This document shows positions 7,936 to 16,160 of a stretch of DNA of 64,000 nt, piece by piece. The position numbers were made by a program, and so were the translations under genes. Source of the stretch: an uncultured Paracoccaceae bacterium (lineage in GTDB: Bacteria > Pseudomonadota > Alphaproteobacteria > Rhodobacterales > Rhodobacteraceae); NCBI GenBank assembly GCA_947500775.1, contig CANMTD010000002.1, forward strand, positions 620,001 through 684,000, given 5' to 3'. Below the pieces are notes generated by a model. It had not been told where the DNA came from and did not search any database. It worked only from the letters and a program-made list of their open reading frames with translations. How positions within the stretch are numbered: position 1 is the stretch's first letter; each line of letters starts with the position of its first letter.

Positions 7936-9159
7936 TCAGCGATAGACCTCGGCGCGAATCCCGTGGCGGGTCAGCTTGTCGTAAAAGGTCTTGCGCGGCA
8001 GTTTCAGCGCCTGCGCCGCCTCGGTCGCCTGCCCCCGCGCCTTTTTCAGCGCCTCGATCAGCAGGGATCGTTCGACATGGGCCATCTGTTCGGCCAGCCC
8101 CAGGTTTTCCACAGGTCCGGTTTCCGACAGCCCCATGGCAAAGCGCATGGCCGCGTTCATCAGCGACCGCGCATTGCCCGGCCAGTCCTGCGCCATCAGG
8201 CGCGACAAGACCTCGGGCGTGATCTCGGGCTGTGGCAATGCGGCCTGTTCGCAGGCAATCGCGACGTAATGGCGAAACAGCACCGGGATATCTTCGGTCC
8301 GTTCGCGCAGCGCGGGGATGCGCACCCGCATCACATCCAGTTTGTAGAACAGGTCGGGGTTGAACTTGCCCTGCGCCAGTTCCTGTTCCAGATCGCAATA
8401 GGTGCCCGCCAGAACCCGTTCGCCGGTCGCATTGTCCAGCAGATCCAGCAGCGCGAATTGCGCCGCTGGCGACAGGGCCGCGACCTCATCCACGAAGATC
8501 GACCCGCCTTCGGCCCGATCAAACGCCGCCCTCAGACTGTCCGGCGTCGCCGAGGCCGCGCCCAGTTTCTGAAACGGGCGCATCGCGGCGCCGGACAACA
8601 GATGGATCACCTCGGCCACTTTCGAGGTGCCGGTTCCCGGATCGCCGGTGATCAGCACCTCGGCCGAGGCGCGCGCCACCGTGCGCACCCGCGTGCGCAG
8701 CTCTTCGGCCTGCCGCGACTGGCCAAACAACAGCCGCGCGGCGGCGTCGCCGGTTTCCAACTGATGCTTCAGCCGCCGGTTTTCCAACACCAGCGCGCGG
8801 GTGTTCAGCGCCTTTTCCACCACCGCCAGCAGGTCCTGCGGCGCGCAGGGTTTCTCCAGAAAATCGAACGCGCCCGAGGAAATCCCCCGCACCGCCATCG
8901 GAATGTCGGCCTCGCCCGTCAACAGGATCACCGGCAGATCGGCATCGACCTGTTGGGCGAACTCCAGCAAGGCAAACCCATCCTTGCCCGGCATCCGGAT
9001 GTCGGTGACGATCACCCCGTCAAACCCCGGCGTGACATGATCCTTTGCCGCGATATAGGACCCCGCCAGAACCGGTTTCAGCCCGGCCAGTTCCAGCGAC
9101 TGGCCCAAGGCTTCGCGCACGGGCGGGTCGTCGTCGACCAGCAACACCTGTTTCGTCAT
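7936..9159 (-). CDS. dctD: DctD-family response regulator lacking sigma-54 activator motifs
   Basis: A 407-residue regulator. It has a receiver domain (residues 3-118; acidic pocket D9-D11, phospho-acceptor D53, K103), a degenerate AAA+ domain (about 145-340) and a Fis-type helix-turn-helix (about 355-400, ATEAAQALKLPRKTFYDKL). Two defects stand out. The Walker A motif reads GDPGTGTS with Thr178 where the lysine should be. The segment that normally carries ELFGHEKGAFTGA is missing, so the chain passes from FQKLGAASATPDSLRAAF straight to GGSIFVDEV. Such a protein cannot be expected to remodel sigma-54 holoenzyme. It overlaps dctB by four bases. It probably binds DNA upstream of dctP and works through another sigma factor, as Rhodobacter NtrC does. 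Confidence 0.88.
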   Translation of the reverse strand: MTKQVLLVDDDPPVREALGQSLELAGLKPVLAGSYIAAKDHVTPGFDGVIVTDIRMPGKDGFALLEFAQQVDADLPVILLTGEADIPMAVRGISSGAFDFLEKPCAPQDLLAVVEKALNTRALVLENRRLKHQLETGDAAARLLFGQSRQAEELRTRVRTVARASAEVLITGDPGTGTSKVAEVIHLLSGAAMRPFQKLGAASATPDSLRAAFDRAEGGSIFVDEVAALSPAAQFALLDLLDNATGERVLAGTYCDLEQELAQGKFNPDLFYKLDVMRVRIPALRERTEDIPVLFRHYVAIACEQAALPQPEITPEVLSRLMAQDWPGNARSLMNAAMRFAMGLSETGPVENLGLAEQMAHVERSLLIEALKKARGQATEAAQALKLPRKTFYDKLTRHGIRAEVYR

Positions 9160-10961
9160 GCCGCCTCCTCCAGCCCTGCGCGGGTCAGTTCCACCGTAAA
9201 GACCGCGCCGCCGCCATCATGATTGCGGCCGCGGATGATCCCGCCAAAGGATTGCACCAAACCATAGGAAATCGACAGCCCCAGCCCCATGCCTTCTGAG
9301 CGGCCGACCTCTTTGGTGGAATAGAACGGATCGAATATCTTTTCCGGCTCGGCGATGCCCGGCCCGGTGTCGCGCACCCGCAGCCGCACGATGGTGCCAT
9401 CGTGATCCAGCGACAGGATCAGGCGTTTATCCGCCCTCCCCTCCATCGCGTCCAGCGCGTTGGTCACAAGGTTCAGCACCACCTGCTGCAACCGCACCTC
9501 GCCGCCCCGGACCAGCATCGCAGCCTTGGGGCGGGCCCAGTCCACCGCGACATCCGATTGGGCGATGCGCCCCTCGCTCATTTCCAGCACGGCCTCGACG
9601 ACGGCGGCCAGATCGACATCGGTCATCGGTTCGTTTTCCTGTTTGGCAAAGGCGCGCAGGTTCTTGATGATCCGGCCCATGCGCCGCCCCAGGTCCGAGA
9701 TGCGCGACAGGTTCTGCGCGGCCTTGTCCGGCGCGCCGCGTTCCAGAAACAGCGTGCCGTTTTCAGCAAACGACTGGATCGCCATCAGCGGCTGGTTCAA
9801 CTCATGGCTCAGCCCCGCCGACATTTTCCCCAGCGCCGACAGCTTGCCCGCCTGCACCAGATCCAGCTGCGCGCGTTTCAGGGCGGTTTCGGCCTCTTTG
9901 CGTTCGATCACCTCGTGGCGCAGGGCGCGGTTGGCGTCCGACAATTCGCGGGTCCGGGCCGCGACGCGCTGTTCCAGCTGCGCCTTTGCGGCGGCCTCCA
10001 GCTCCAGCCGCGCGGTCAGCGCGCGCCGCCGTTGCGACAGCAAGAACAGGCTGCCGCCAAAGATCAGCGCGACCGCCGCCGCCACCATGGCCTGCAAGGC
10101 CGCGATCCGTTCGGCGGGGCGAATGTCCAGCAACAGCTGGCCCGTCATGTCGATCAGCGGCAGAGGCTGCGTCAGATGCAATGCCCGCGCGGGCAGATAA
10201 GGCCCGCCGTCGATCTGCCAGATCTCATGCGGCCCGCGCATCTTTTGCCGGTAAGAGATGAACGGCCGCAAAATCGCATCCTCATACCCGAACTGGGCCA
10301 GCACGCCGGGGGGATGGGCCACAGCGTCCGCGCGGGCGCGAAACAGCATCTCGGTCCGGTTCGAAACGAAAACGACCCCCAGTTCGTCGGTGAAATAGAT
10401 CGCCTGCGGATCGCCCAGCCACGCCGATTCAACCGCCCAGATGTTCACATCCACATCGACCACGCCGATGACCGTGCCCAGATCGCCGAACACCGGCGCC
10501 GAAAAGATGAACGCCCGGCCCGCGACTCCGTCGATCCGTTCGTGATGCCCGCCAAGCGCGCCCTGCATCGCCCGCTGAAACGACGGCTTGCCGCCCCGGT
10601 TCAGCGGCGCAAGCTGGGTGGTCGGGTCCGAACTGGCCAGAACCGTGCCGTCGGCGGACACCACATGCAGGTTCAGCGTGCCGGTCTTATCCGCCGTGCG
10701 CAGTAACAGCGCCTGCGCCGCCGCCACGCCCACCTCATCATGCAGGGCCGCCACCAATGTCGGGTGATCGGCCATCAGCACCGCCAGTTCGCGATATTGC
10801 TGCAACTGGCTGACCAGCCGGTCCGAGGCCAGCGACAGATCCGACCGCCCCCGGTCCGCCATCTGGGTCAGCGCCGAGGTATAGGCAAACCACCAGACCC
10901 CGCCGGTAAATCCCGCAGCAAGGGTCAGAAAGATCAGCACGGCCATGGCAAGCCGGGTCAT
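9156..10961 (-). CDS. dctB: C4-dicarboxylate sensor histidine kinase DctB
   Basis: A 601-residue membrane sensor kinase. It has an N-terminal helix (LAMAVLIFLTLAAGFTGGVWWF), a periplasmic double-PAS/Cache sensor of about 250 residues, a second helix near residue 285 (AAAVALIFGGSLFLL), a coiled coil, a HisKA box (KMSAGLSHELNQPLMAIQS, phospho-acceptor His) and an HATPase domain with N-box (LNLVTNALDAMEG) and G-boxes (DTGPGI, GMGLGLSISYGLV). It phosphorylates DctD in response to external C4-dicarboxylates. The ATG at 10961 follows AAGGA by seven bases and is preferred to the in-frame ATG 18 bases upstream. It is translationally coupled to dctD. Confidence 0.92.
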   Translation of the reverse strand: MTRLAMAVLIFLTLAAGFTGGVWWFAYTSALTQMADRGRSDLSLASDRLVSQLQQYRELAVLMADHPTLVAALHDEVGVAAAQALLLRTADKTGTLNLHVVSADGTVLASSDPTTQLAPLNRGGKPSFQRAMQGALGGHHERIDGVAGRAFIFSAPVFGDLGTVIGVVDVDVNIWAVESAWLGDPQAIYFTDELGVVFVSNRTEMLFRARADAVAHPPGVLAQFGYEDAILRPFISYRQKMRGPHEIWQIDGGPYLPARALHLTQPLPLIDMTGQLLLDIRPAERIAALQAMVAAAVALIFGGSLFLLSQRRRALTARLELEAAAKAQLEQRVAARTRELSDANRALRHEVIERKEAETALKRAQLDLVQAGKLSALGKMSAGLSHELNQPLMAIQSFAENGTLFLERGAPDKAAQNLSRISDLGRRMGRIIKNLRAFAKQENEPMTDVDLAAVVEAVLEMSEGRIAQSDVAVDWARPKAAMLVRGGEVRLQQVVLNLVTNALDAMEGRADKRLILSLDHDGTIVRLRVRDTGPGIAEPEKIFDPFYSTKEVGRSEGMGLGLSISYGLVQSFGGIIRGRNHDGGGAVFTVELTRAGLEEAA

Positions 10962-11033
10962 CGCGGGTTCCTTCACCATCGGATACCCACTGTAGAAAGC
11001 CCGCCAGAGCTTGACCAGAGCCTTGCCGCAGCG

Positions 11034-11927
11034 CTAGCGCCGTTCGGGCGCGCCCTTGGAAAACAGCAACCGACCGGTTTCATAGACACGCGACAGACGC
11101 AGAACATAATAAACACCAAAGGCTTTGATCCGGTCCCCCAGCGGAAACTCGGTATTGGTAAAGATGCGCTTCACCGCCGATGAAAACGGCAGAACCCGGA
11201 ACGGCAACCCGACAAGAAAGCTCAGGCGCATCCGGCCGCGGCCGCGCTTTTTCATCTTTTCGATCACCTTGCCGCCGGTCAGGCGCCGCTGTTTGGTGAT
11301 CAGGTCGCGCCATGTGGCCCGCGCCGGGTGATAGACCGCCATTTCGGCGCAGTAAACGGCAGGCACCCCTGCGGCCTGCGCGCGCTGGCCCCATTCCTTG
11401 TCCCCGCCGGAAAACCGCGACCCGTCAAAAGGCCCTGCGATTTCAAAGGCTTTCGCCTGGGTGCTCATGTTGGCTGTGACCGACCACTGGTTATCCTCGA
11501 TATTGCGCCGCTGTTTGAACGAATAGACCTTTTCATAGGTTTCGCACATCGTCAGCCGGTCCGACTGAAACGACAGGGGCACCGGCCCGCCCACCCGGGC
11601 CACGCCGGGTTGCGCGTCCAGACAGGCCACCGCCGCGTCGATCCAGCCCGGCACGGGCGCGCAATCGGCATCGGTGAAACACAGGATTTCGCCCCGCGCG
11701 ACCGCCAGACCGGCGTTGCGCGCGGCATAAGACCCCTTGCCCGCCTCATCGATCAGCCGGGCATTGGCAGGCAGTGTGAAATCCGCGGGCGGCGCATCGC
11801 CCGGGTCATTGTTGACCAGAATGATTTCGAAATCCGACGCCGGATAGGTCTGGGCCTGCAGCGCCGCCAGACATTTCGCCGCCATATCCCAATGGTGATA
11901 GACCGGCACGATTACAGAGACACGCAT
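11034..11927 (-). CDS. Family-2 glycosyltransferase
   Basis: A 297-residue GT-A fold enzyme. The start RVSVIVPVYHHWDMAAKCL, the ILVNNDPGD nucleotide-binding strand, and CFTDADCAPVPGWI with its DxD metal site are diagnostic of GT2. The C-terminal half contains GGDKEWGQRAQAAGV, a common acceptor-site motif. No transmembrane anchor is evident. It overlaps the neighbouring GT2 gene by one base (TAATG), so the two are co-translated and probably build the same glycan. Donor and acceptor are not deducible from sequence. Confidence 0.85.
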   Translation of the reverse strand: MRVSVIVPVYHHWDMAAKCLAALQAQTYPASDFEIILVNNDPGDAPPADFTLPANARLIDEAGKGSYAARNAGLAVARGEILCFTDADCAPVPGWIDAAVACLDAQPGVARVGGPVPLSFQSDRLTMCETYEKVYSFKQRRNIEDNQWSVTANMSTQAKAFEIAGPFDGSRFSGGDKEWGQRAQAAGVPAVYCAEMAVYHPARATWRDLITKQRRLTGGKVIEKMKKRGRGRMRLSFLVGLPFRVLPFSSAVKRIFTNTEFPLGDRIKAFGVYYVLRLSRVYETGRLLFSKGAPERR

Positions 11928-12757
11928 TACACAGTTTCACCCTTGGTTATTCCGTCATCGGTCCAGAACTTGCCGCTTTTGCGGGCCTCGATGATCTTGA
12001 CCCGGTGCTGCGCGATCAATTCCTTGCTTTTGTAGCTGCGCGGATGATCCAGATGCACCAGCGGCGCGGTGAACCGCAGATGGCGCCCCTTGACGCCCGA
12101 ATTGGCCAGCCGGATGCCGAATTCCTTGTCCCCGCCGCCGTATTTCATGTCCTCATCCAGCCCGTTGACCGCCAGGATCGCGGACCGGTAAGCCGAGGCG
12201 TTGCCGCCGCACCAGTTGCGCCCGACCGGATAGATATGTTCCAGCAGTTCCAGCACCGGTTTCGGCAAGGGGGCTGCTTTCAGCCATCCGGTCAGCCGCC
12301 GCAACGCGCCCGAGGTTTTCAGCCAGTCCAGATCGAACACCCGTCCCTGCAGCACATCCTCTTCGGTCACGGCTTTGGTCGTCGCGTCATCCAGCCGGAT
12401 CAGGCTGCCCGAACAGAACCGATCAGGGCGCGCGACCTCCAGATGGCGGGCGATGAACCCCGGCGAGATCAGGCAATCGCCGTCGATGAACACCAGATAT
12501 TCGGCGGTGGACGACCGGATGGCGTCGTTCAGGATCACGTTTTTTTCGAATCCGCGATCCTCGTGCCAGACATGGCGCAGGGGCAGATCGGGAAATCGCG
12601 CCTGAAAGGCGGCAATCGCATCGCGGGTTTCGGGGCCTGAACCGTCATCGGCAATGCAGATACTGTCGGGCAGACGGTCCTGCCGCGTGACCGACAGCAA
12701 CGTCAGCGTCAGCGCCCGGGGGCTGTTGTAGGTAGAGATGATCAGTTCACATTGCAT
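11927..12757 (-). CDS. Family-2 glycosyltransferase with C-terminal galactosyltransferase-like region
   Basis: A 276-residue enzyme. GT2 landmarks are LIISTYNSPRALTLTLLSV, ICIADDGSGPETRD and YLVFIDGDCLISPGF (DxD). The C-terminal GLDEDMKYGGGDKEFGIRLANSG belongs to the galactosyltransferase-type C domain often fused to bacterial GT2 proteins. It is the first gene of a two-gene minus-strand unit with the other GT2. The pair is not next to the 50-56 kb glycan cluster. The product may be a lipopolysaccharide or capsule branch, which is inference only. Confidence 0.85.
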   Translation of the reverse strand: MQCELIISTYNSPRALTLTLLSVTRQDRLPDSICIADDGSGPETRDAIAAFQARFPDLPLRHVWHEDRGFEKNVILNDAIRSSTAEYLVFIDGDCLISPGFIARHLEVARPDRFCSGSLIRLDDATTKAVTEEDVLQGRVFDLDWLKTSGALRRLTGWLKAAPLPKPVLELLEHIYPVGRNWCGGNASAYRSAILAVNGLDEDMKYGGGDKEFGIRLANSGVKGRHLRFTAPLVHLDHPRSYKSKELIAQHRVKIIEARKSGKFWTDDGITKGETV

Positions 12758-12820
12758 AACGGCCCCTCGCTGTCTGCTGTCGCTGTCCTAGACCGGTTCG
12801 GGCGGCGGTTCAACGCCCCG

Positions 12821-13282
12821 CTATACCGGCAGAACCGTGGTGGCCTTGATCTCTTCCATCGACAAAAGCGCTGTGACGTTATGGATTTTCACCTCGGCGA
12901 TCAGCGCCTGATAAAACACGTCATAGGCCCGCGCGTTGGGCACGCGCACCTTCAGGATATAGTCGATGTCGCCAGCCAGCCGATGCGCCTCCAGCACTTC
13001 GGGGCGGGCGTTCAGCGTTTCCAGAAACCGCTGCTGCCATGCCGCATCATGTTCCGAGGTGCGGATCAGCACGAAGAAACAGGCCTCCAGCCCCAGCGCA
13101 TCGGGGTCCAGCAGTGCGGTCTGCCCCCGGATGACCCCGGCATCGCGCATCTTGCGAATCCGGTTCCAGACCGGGGTTTTCGACGATCCGACCAGCCGCG
13201 CGATTTCATCCAGCGACTGGCTGGCGTCGCGCTGCAGCTCTGCCAGAATTTTGCGGTCTGTCGTGTCCAGTTTGGCGGTCAT
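12821..13282 (-). CDS. Lrp/AsnC family transcriptional regulator
   Basis: A 153-residue regulator with an N-terminal AsnC-type winged helix (LDTTDRKILAELQRDASQSLDEIARLVGSSKTPVWNRIRKM) and a C-terminal RAM ligand domain (ACFFVLIRTSEHD ... AHRLAGDIDYILKVRVPN). The ATG at 13282 is preferred to an upstream one because GAGGA lies seven bases before it. Proteins of this type usually respond to an amino acid and often control a neighbouring gene, but the divergent neighbour is a ferredoxin-NADP reductase, so the target is unclear. Confidence 0.9.
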   Translation of the reverse strand: MTAKLDTTDRKILAELQRDASQSLDEIARLVGSSKTPVWNRIRKMRDAGVIRGQTALLDPDALGLEACFFVLIRTSEHDAAWQQRFLETLNARPEVLEAHRLAGDIDYILKVRVPNARAYDVFYQALIAEVKIHNVTALLSMEEIKATTVLPV

Positions 13283-13395
13283 CAGCGAATCCTCAGCTTG
13301 GCATCCGAATATTAGTCCAATAAATGAACCTTTACCGGCCAATACCGGAATATTTTCCCGACATCCAGAGCCTGTGACGCAAAGGATCGGACAGT

Positions 13396-13409
13396 TTGAT
13401 CCGGATCAA
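13396..13409. promoter_or_regulatory. FnrL-type box upstream of the ferredoxin-NADP reductase gene
   Basis: TTGAT-CCGG-ATCAA matches the Fnr/FnrL consensus (TTGAT-N4-ATCAA) exactly. It lies 132 bases upstream of the fpr GTG and 114 upstream of the lrp-like start, in their shared divergent region. This suggests oxygen-responsive control of one or both genes. Confidence 0.6.
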
Positions 13410-13540
13410 GGATTGTTGCGCCCCTGATTTGCATTTACCTAGACAACGGTCGAAACGGCGGTGTGTTCCGCCCCTGGACCCTGAATATTGATGTAACGGC
13501 GCCGACAAGGGCCCGCCCGTAGCGATCGGATAAGAAGACT

Positions 13541-14359
13541 GTGACCGAAACGACCCTGCCCAAGCCGCCCACCCTTCCCGACGCGCAAACGGTTCTGTCC
13601 GTGCAGCACTGGACCGACCGGCTGTTTTCCTTCCGGGTGACGCGGCCGGCCTCGCTCCGGTTCCGGTCGGGCGAGTTCGTGATGATCGGGCTGATGGGCG
13701 ATCCCGACCCGGCCACCGGCAAGCAGAAACCGCTGTTGCGCGCCTATTCCATCGCCTCGCCGAATTGGGATGACGCGCTGGAATTCTATTCGATCAAGGT
13801 GCCCGACGGCCCGCTGACCAGCCGCCTGCAGCACATCCAGCCCGGCGATCAGATCATCCTGCGGCCCAAGCCCGTGGGCACGCTGGTGCATGACGCGCTG
13901 CTGCCCGGCAAGCGGCTGTGGATGCTGGCCACCGGCACCGGCTTTGCGCCCTTCGCCAGCCTGGTACGCGATCCCGAAACCTATGAAAAGTTTGACGAAA
14001 TCGTGGTGATGCACACCTGCCGCGAGGTCGGGGAACTGGCCTATGGCCGGACCCTGATCGAGGCGCTGCAGGACGATCCGCTGATCGGCGAGATGGTCGC
14101 GGGCAAGCTGCGCTATTACCCGACGACGACGCGCGATCAGGGCGAATTCATGGGGCGGATCACCGATAACCTGGCCTCGGGGAAGGTGTTTTCCGACCTT
14201 GGGCTGCCGCCGATGGACCCCGCCACCGACCGCGCCATGGTCTGCGGATCGCTGGCGTTCAACAAGGACGTGATGGCGATCCTGGACGGCTTCGGCCTGC
14301 GCGAAGGGGCGAATTCCGAGCCCGCGGAATACGTGGTCGAAAAGGCCTTCGTCGGATAA
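13541..14359 (+). CDS. fpr: Ferredoxin/flavodoxin-NADP+ reductase
   Basis: A 272-residue FAD enzyme that moves electrons between NADPH and ferredoxin or flavodoxin. Visible motifs are RAYSIASPN (FAD isoalloxazine), DGPLTSRLQHIQPGD, the NADP-binding LWMLATGTGFAPFASLVRDP, and the C-terminal EYVVEKAFVG, where Fpr-type enzymes of this subclass end. The start is GTG, set by AAGAAG upstream; no nearer ATG gives a complete N-terminus. In related bacteria Fpr supports oxidative-stress defence and Fe-S metabolism. The FnrL-type box upstream suggests redox control here. Confidence 0.93.
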   Translation: MTETTLPKPPTLPDAQTVLSVQHWTDRLFSFRVTRPASLRFRSGEFVMIGLMGDPDPATGKQKPLLRAYSIASPNWDDALEFYSIKVPDGPLTSRLQHIQPGDQIILRPKPVGTLVHDALLPGKRLWMLATGTGFAPFASLVRDPETYEKFDEIVVMHTCREVGELAYGRTLIEALQDDPLIGEMVAGKLRYYPTTTRDQGEFMGRITDNLASGKVFSDLGLPPMDPATDRAMVCGSLAFNKDVMAILDGFGLREGANSEPAEYVVEKAFVG

Positions 14360-14365
14360 GAAAAA

Positions 14366-14390
14366 CCCGCCGCGTGATGACCGCGGCGGG
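14366..14390 (-). terminator. Intrinsic terminator of the hendecad-repeat gene
   Basis: CCCGCCGCG and CGCGGCGGG form a 9-bp stem, with TTTTT following on the minus strand. It begins 26 bases past that gene's stop and directly abuts the fpr stop, so it may serve both strands. Confidence 0.75.
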
Positions 14391-14415
14391 CTGATATCGA
14401 TCTAGAAAGTGTGGA

Positions 14416-15291
14416 TCAGAGACCCAAAGCGGATTTGACCTGGTCCACAACCGCGTCCACCAGATCGGGGTTTTCAGCCGCCTTATCGACCGCGCTTTTC
14501 AGCATGGTCTTTTGCACGGCGCCCAGATCCGAACCGTCGATCATTTCAGCCACTTTGCCAGCATCGAAGTTTTCGCTGCTCAGCACAGAATCTGCACCGG
14601 CTTCGGCTGCGGCTTCAGGGACAGCATCGGTAGCGGCCTCAGTTGTGGCCTCGGCAGCTTCGGTCGCTGTTTCTGTGGCCGTTTCCGCGGCTTCGGTTGC
14701 GGTCTCGGTCACAGCGTCGGTTGCGCCGGTTGCGGTCTCTTCAACCGCCTGAGCCGCATCGCCAGCAGCCTCTGTGGCCGCTTCGGTTGCGTCTGTCGCG
14801 GTTTCGGCGGCGGCATCGGCTGCGTCACCTGCGGCCTCGGTTGCGCCTTCGACGGCGTCGCTGGCGGCGTCTGTCGCCGCGTCAACCACATCGGTTGCGG
14901 TCTCTTCAACCGCCTGCATGGCGTCGCCCGCCGCTTCGGTGGCGGCCTCTGTCGCCTCGGTCGCGGTTTCGGTCACAGCTTCGGCGGCGTCGCTTGCGGC
15001 TTCGGTGGCGCCTTCAACGGCATCGCCTGCGGCCTCTGCTGCGGTTTCTGCGGCTTCGGTTGTCGCTTCAACAGCCGCCTCTGCCGCCTCTTCGGTGGCC
15101 TCAACGGCGCCTTCGGCAGCCTCGGTCACGGCATCTGCGCCGCCGGTCACGGCATCGCCGACACTTTCAAGGGCGCCCGCAACAGGTGCTGTCGCGTCGC
15201 CGGGCACGTCTTTGTTTTGGCCGGTGTACCAGATATATCCGCCGATCCCGACGGCAACCAGAACAGCAACGGTGATAACAGTGTTTTTCAT
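14416..15291 (-). CDS. Membrane-anchored alanine-rich protein with 17 hendecad repeats (LEA-like)
   Basis: A 291-residue protein of unrecognised family. One N-terminal helix (VITVAVLVAVGIGGYIWY, residues 5-22) should anchor it with the remainder outside the cytoplasm. Residues 42-228 are 17 consecutive 11-residue units, every one starting with Glu or Asp, for example EAAGDAVEGAT, ETATEATEAAT and EAAGDAMQAVE. Two stretches repeat with a 55-residue (five-unit) super-period, pointing to internal duplication. A distinct 55-residue C-terminal region (DAGKVAEMIDGSDLGAVQK onward) may be a small folded domain. Eleven-residue periodicity is the mark of hendecad coiled coils and group-3 LEA stress proteins. 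The ATG at 15291 is chosen because it directly precedes the membrane segment. Confidence 0.75.
   Translation of the reverse strand: MKNTVITVAVLVAVGIGGYIWYTGQNKDVPGDATAPVAGALESVGDAVTGGADAVTEAAEGAVEATEEAAEAAVEATTEAAETAAEAAGDAVEGATEAASDAAEAVTETATEATEAATEAAGDAMQAVEETATDVVDAATDAASDAVEGATEAAGDAADAAAETATDATEAATEAAGDAAQAVEETATGATDAVTETATEAAETATETATEAAEATTEAATDAVPEAAAEAGADSVLSSENFDAGKVAEMIDGSDLGAVQKTMLKSAVDKAAENPDLVDAVVDQVKSALGL
14608..15168 (-). repeat. Coding tandem repeat, 33-bp period
   Basis: Seventeen in-frame 33-bp units encode the hendecad region. The most alike units (those with EAAGDA and ETAT starts) are nearly identical at DNA level, which makes the locus prone to length change by slippage or recombination. 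Confidence 0.8.
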
Positions 15292-15479
15292 TTTATAGTC
15301 CTCACTTGACGTGTACTGTGGCGTTATTGCGCCTGTCTTTGACCAAGGTACAGGGGAATGAAGTGCCGTTATGCCCCCTTGCGCGGACAATTGCCGAACA
15401 TTCCGCAGAATAGCGGGTTGAAAGAAACCCCATGCAAGTCTAGTTTCGCGCCAGCATAAATCTAAGAAGGAAGCTTATC

Positions 15480-16025
15480 ATAGCCCGCAGACCCCACAAT
15501 GCGCCCCCTACGCGCGAAACCGGCCCCCGTGTTAACGACCGCATTCGATGCCCCGAAGTCCGACTGATCGGTGCCGAAGGCGAAAACGTGGGCGTTGTAA
15601 CGCCTGCACGCGGTATCGAACTGGCAGAACAGGCCGGGTTGGATCTGGTCGAGATTTCGCCAAATGCTTCTCCGCCCGTGTGCAAGATCATGGATTTCGG
15701 CAAGTTCAAATATGAACAGCAAAAGCGGGAATCCGAGGCGCGCAAGAAGCAGAAGATCATCGAGATCAAAGAGGTCAAATTCCGGCCCAACACGGATACG
15801 CATGACTACGAAGTCAAAATGCGCAACGTGTTCAAGTTTCTTGAAAACGGCGACAAGGTGAAGGTCACCCTGCGGTTTCGCGGCCGCGAAATGGCGCACC
15901 AGAACCTTGGCCGGGAATTGCTGGAACGGGTTGCCGAGGATACCAAGGAAATCGGGCGGATCGAAAACTTTCCCAAGATGGAAGGCCGCCAGATGATCAT
16001 GCTGATCGGCCCCCTGCCCAAGTAA
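15480..16025 (+). CDS. infC: Translation initiation factor IF-3 with non-AUG start
   Basis: A 181-residue IF-3. The N-domain begins [20 protein letters not shown] and continues with [24 protein letters not shown]; the C-domain includes [14 protein letters not shown] and [16 protein letters not shown]. No ATG, GTG or TTG precedes this N-terminus in frame. The ribosome site AAGAAGGA is followed by ATC-ATA, so initiation is at ATA (15480) or the adjacent ATC (15477). A later GTG at 15588 would delete half of the N-domain. Rare start codons in infC allow IF-3 to repress its own translation, which is the known autoregulation. A strong terminator follows. Confidence 0.95.
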   Translation: MARRPHNAPPTRETGPRVNDRIRCPEVRLIGAEGENVGVVTPARGIELAEQAGLDLVEISPNASPPVCKIMDFGKFKYEQQKRESEARKKQKIIEIKEVKFRPNTDTHDYEVKMRNVFKFLENGDKVKVTLRFRGREMAHQNLGRELLERVAEDTKEIGRIENFPKMEGRQMIMLIGPLPK

Positions 16026-16052
16026 CGGCAGCGCAGCCTGACAGATGTTTTG

Positions 16053-16080
16053 AACGCCCCCGGTTTACGGGGGCGTTTTT
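16053..16080 (+). terminator. Intrinsic terminator of infC
   Basis: AACGCCCCCG and CGGGGGCGTT form a 10-bp stem with loop GTTTA and a T-tract. Confidence 0.88.
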
Positions 16081-16160
16081 GTTTGTCGACCGGGCTGGAC
16101 ATGGTGCGATGAATGCCGCCAATGTCGATCCGACAGACACCCCGAAACAGTGATCCGCCG

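Noticed and set aside
14512-15309. Cysteine/glycine-rich plus-strand frame opposite the hendecad protein
   Set aside because: The repeats arise from the 33-bp coding repeat read on the other strand. No start context or terminator supports it.
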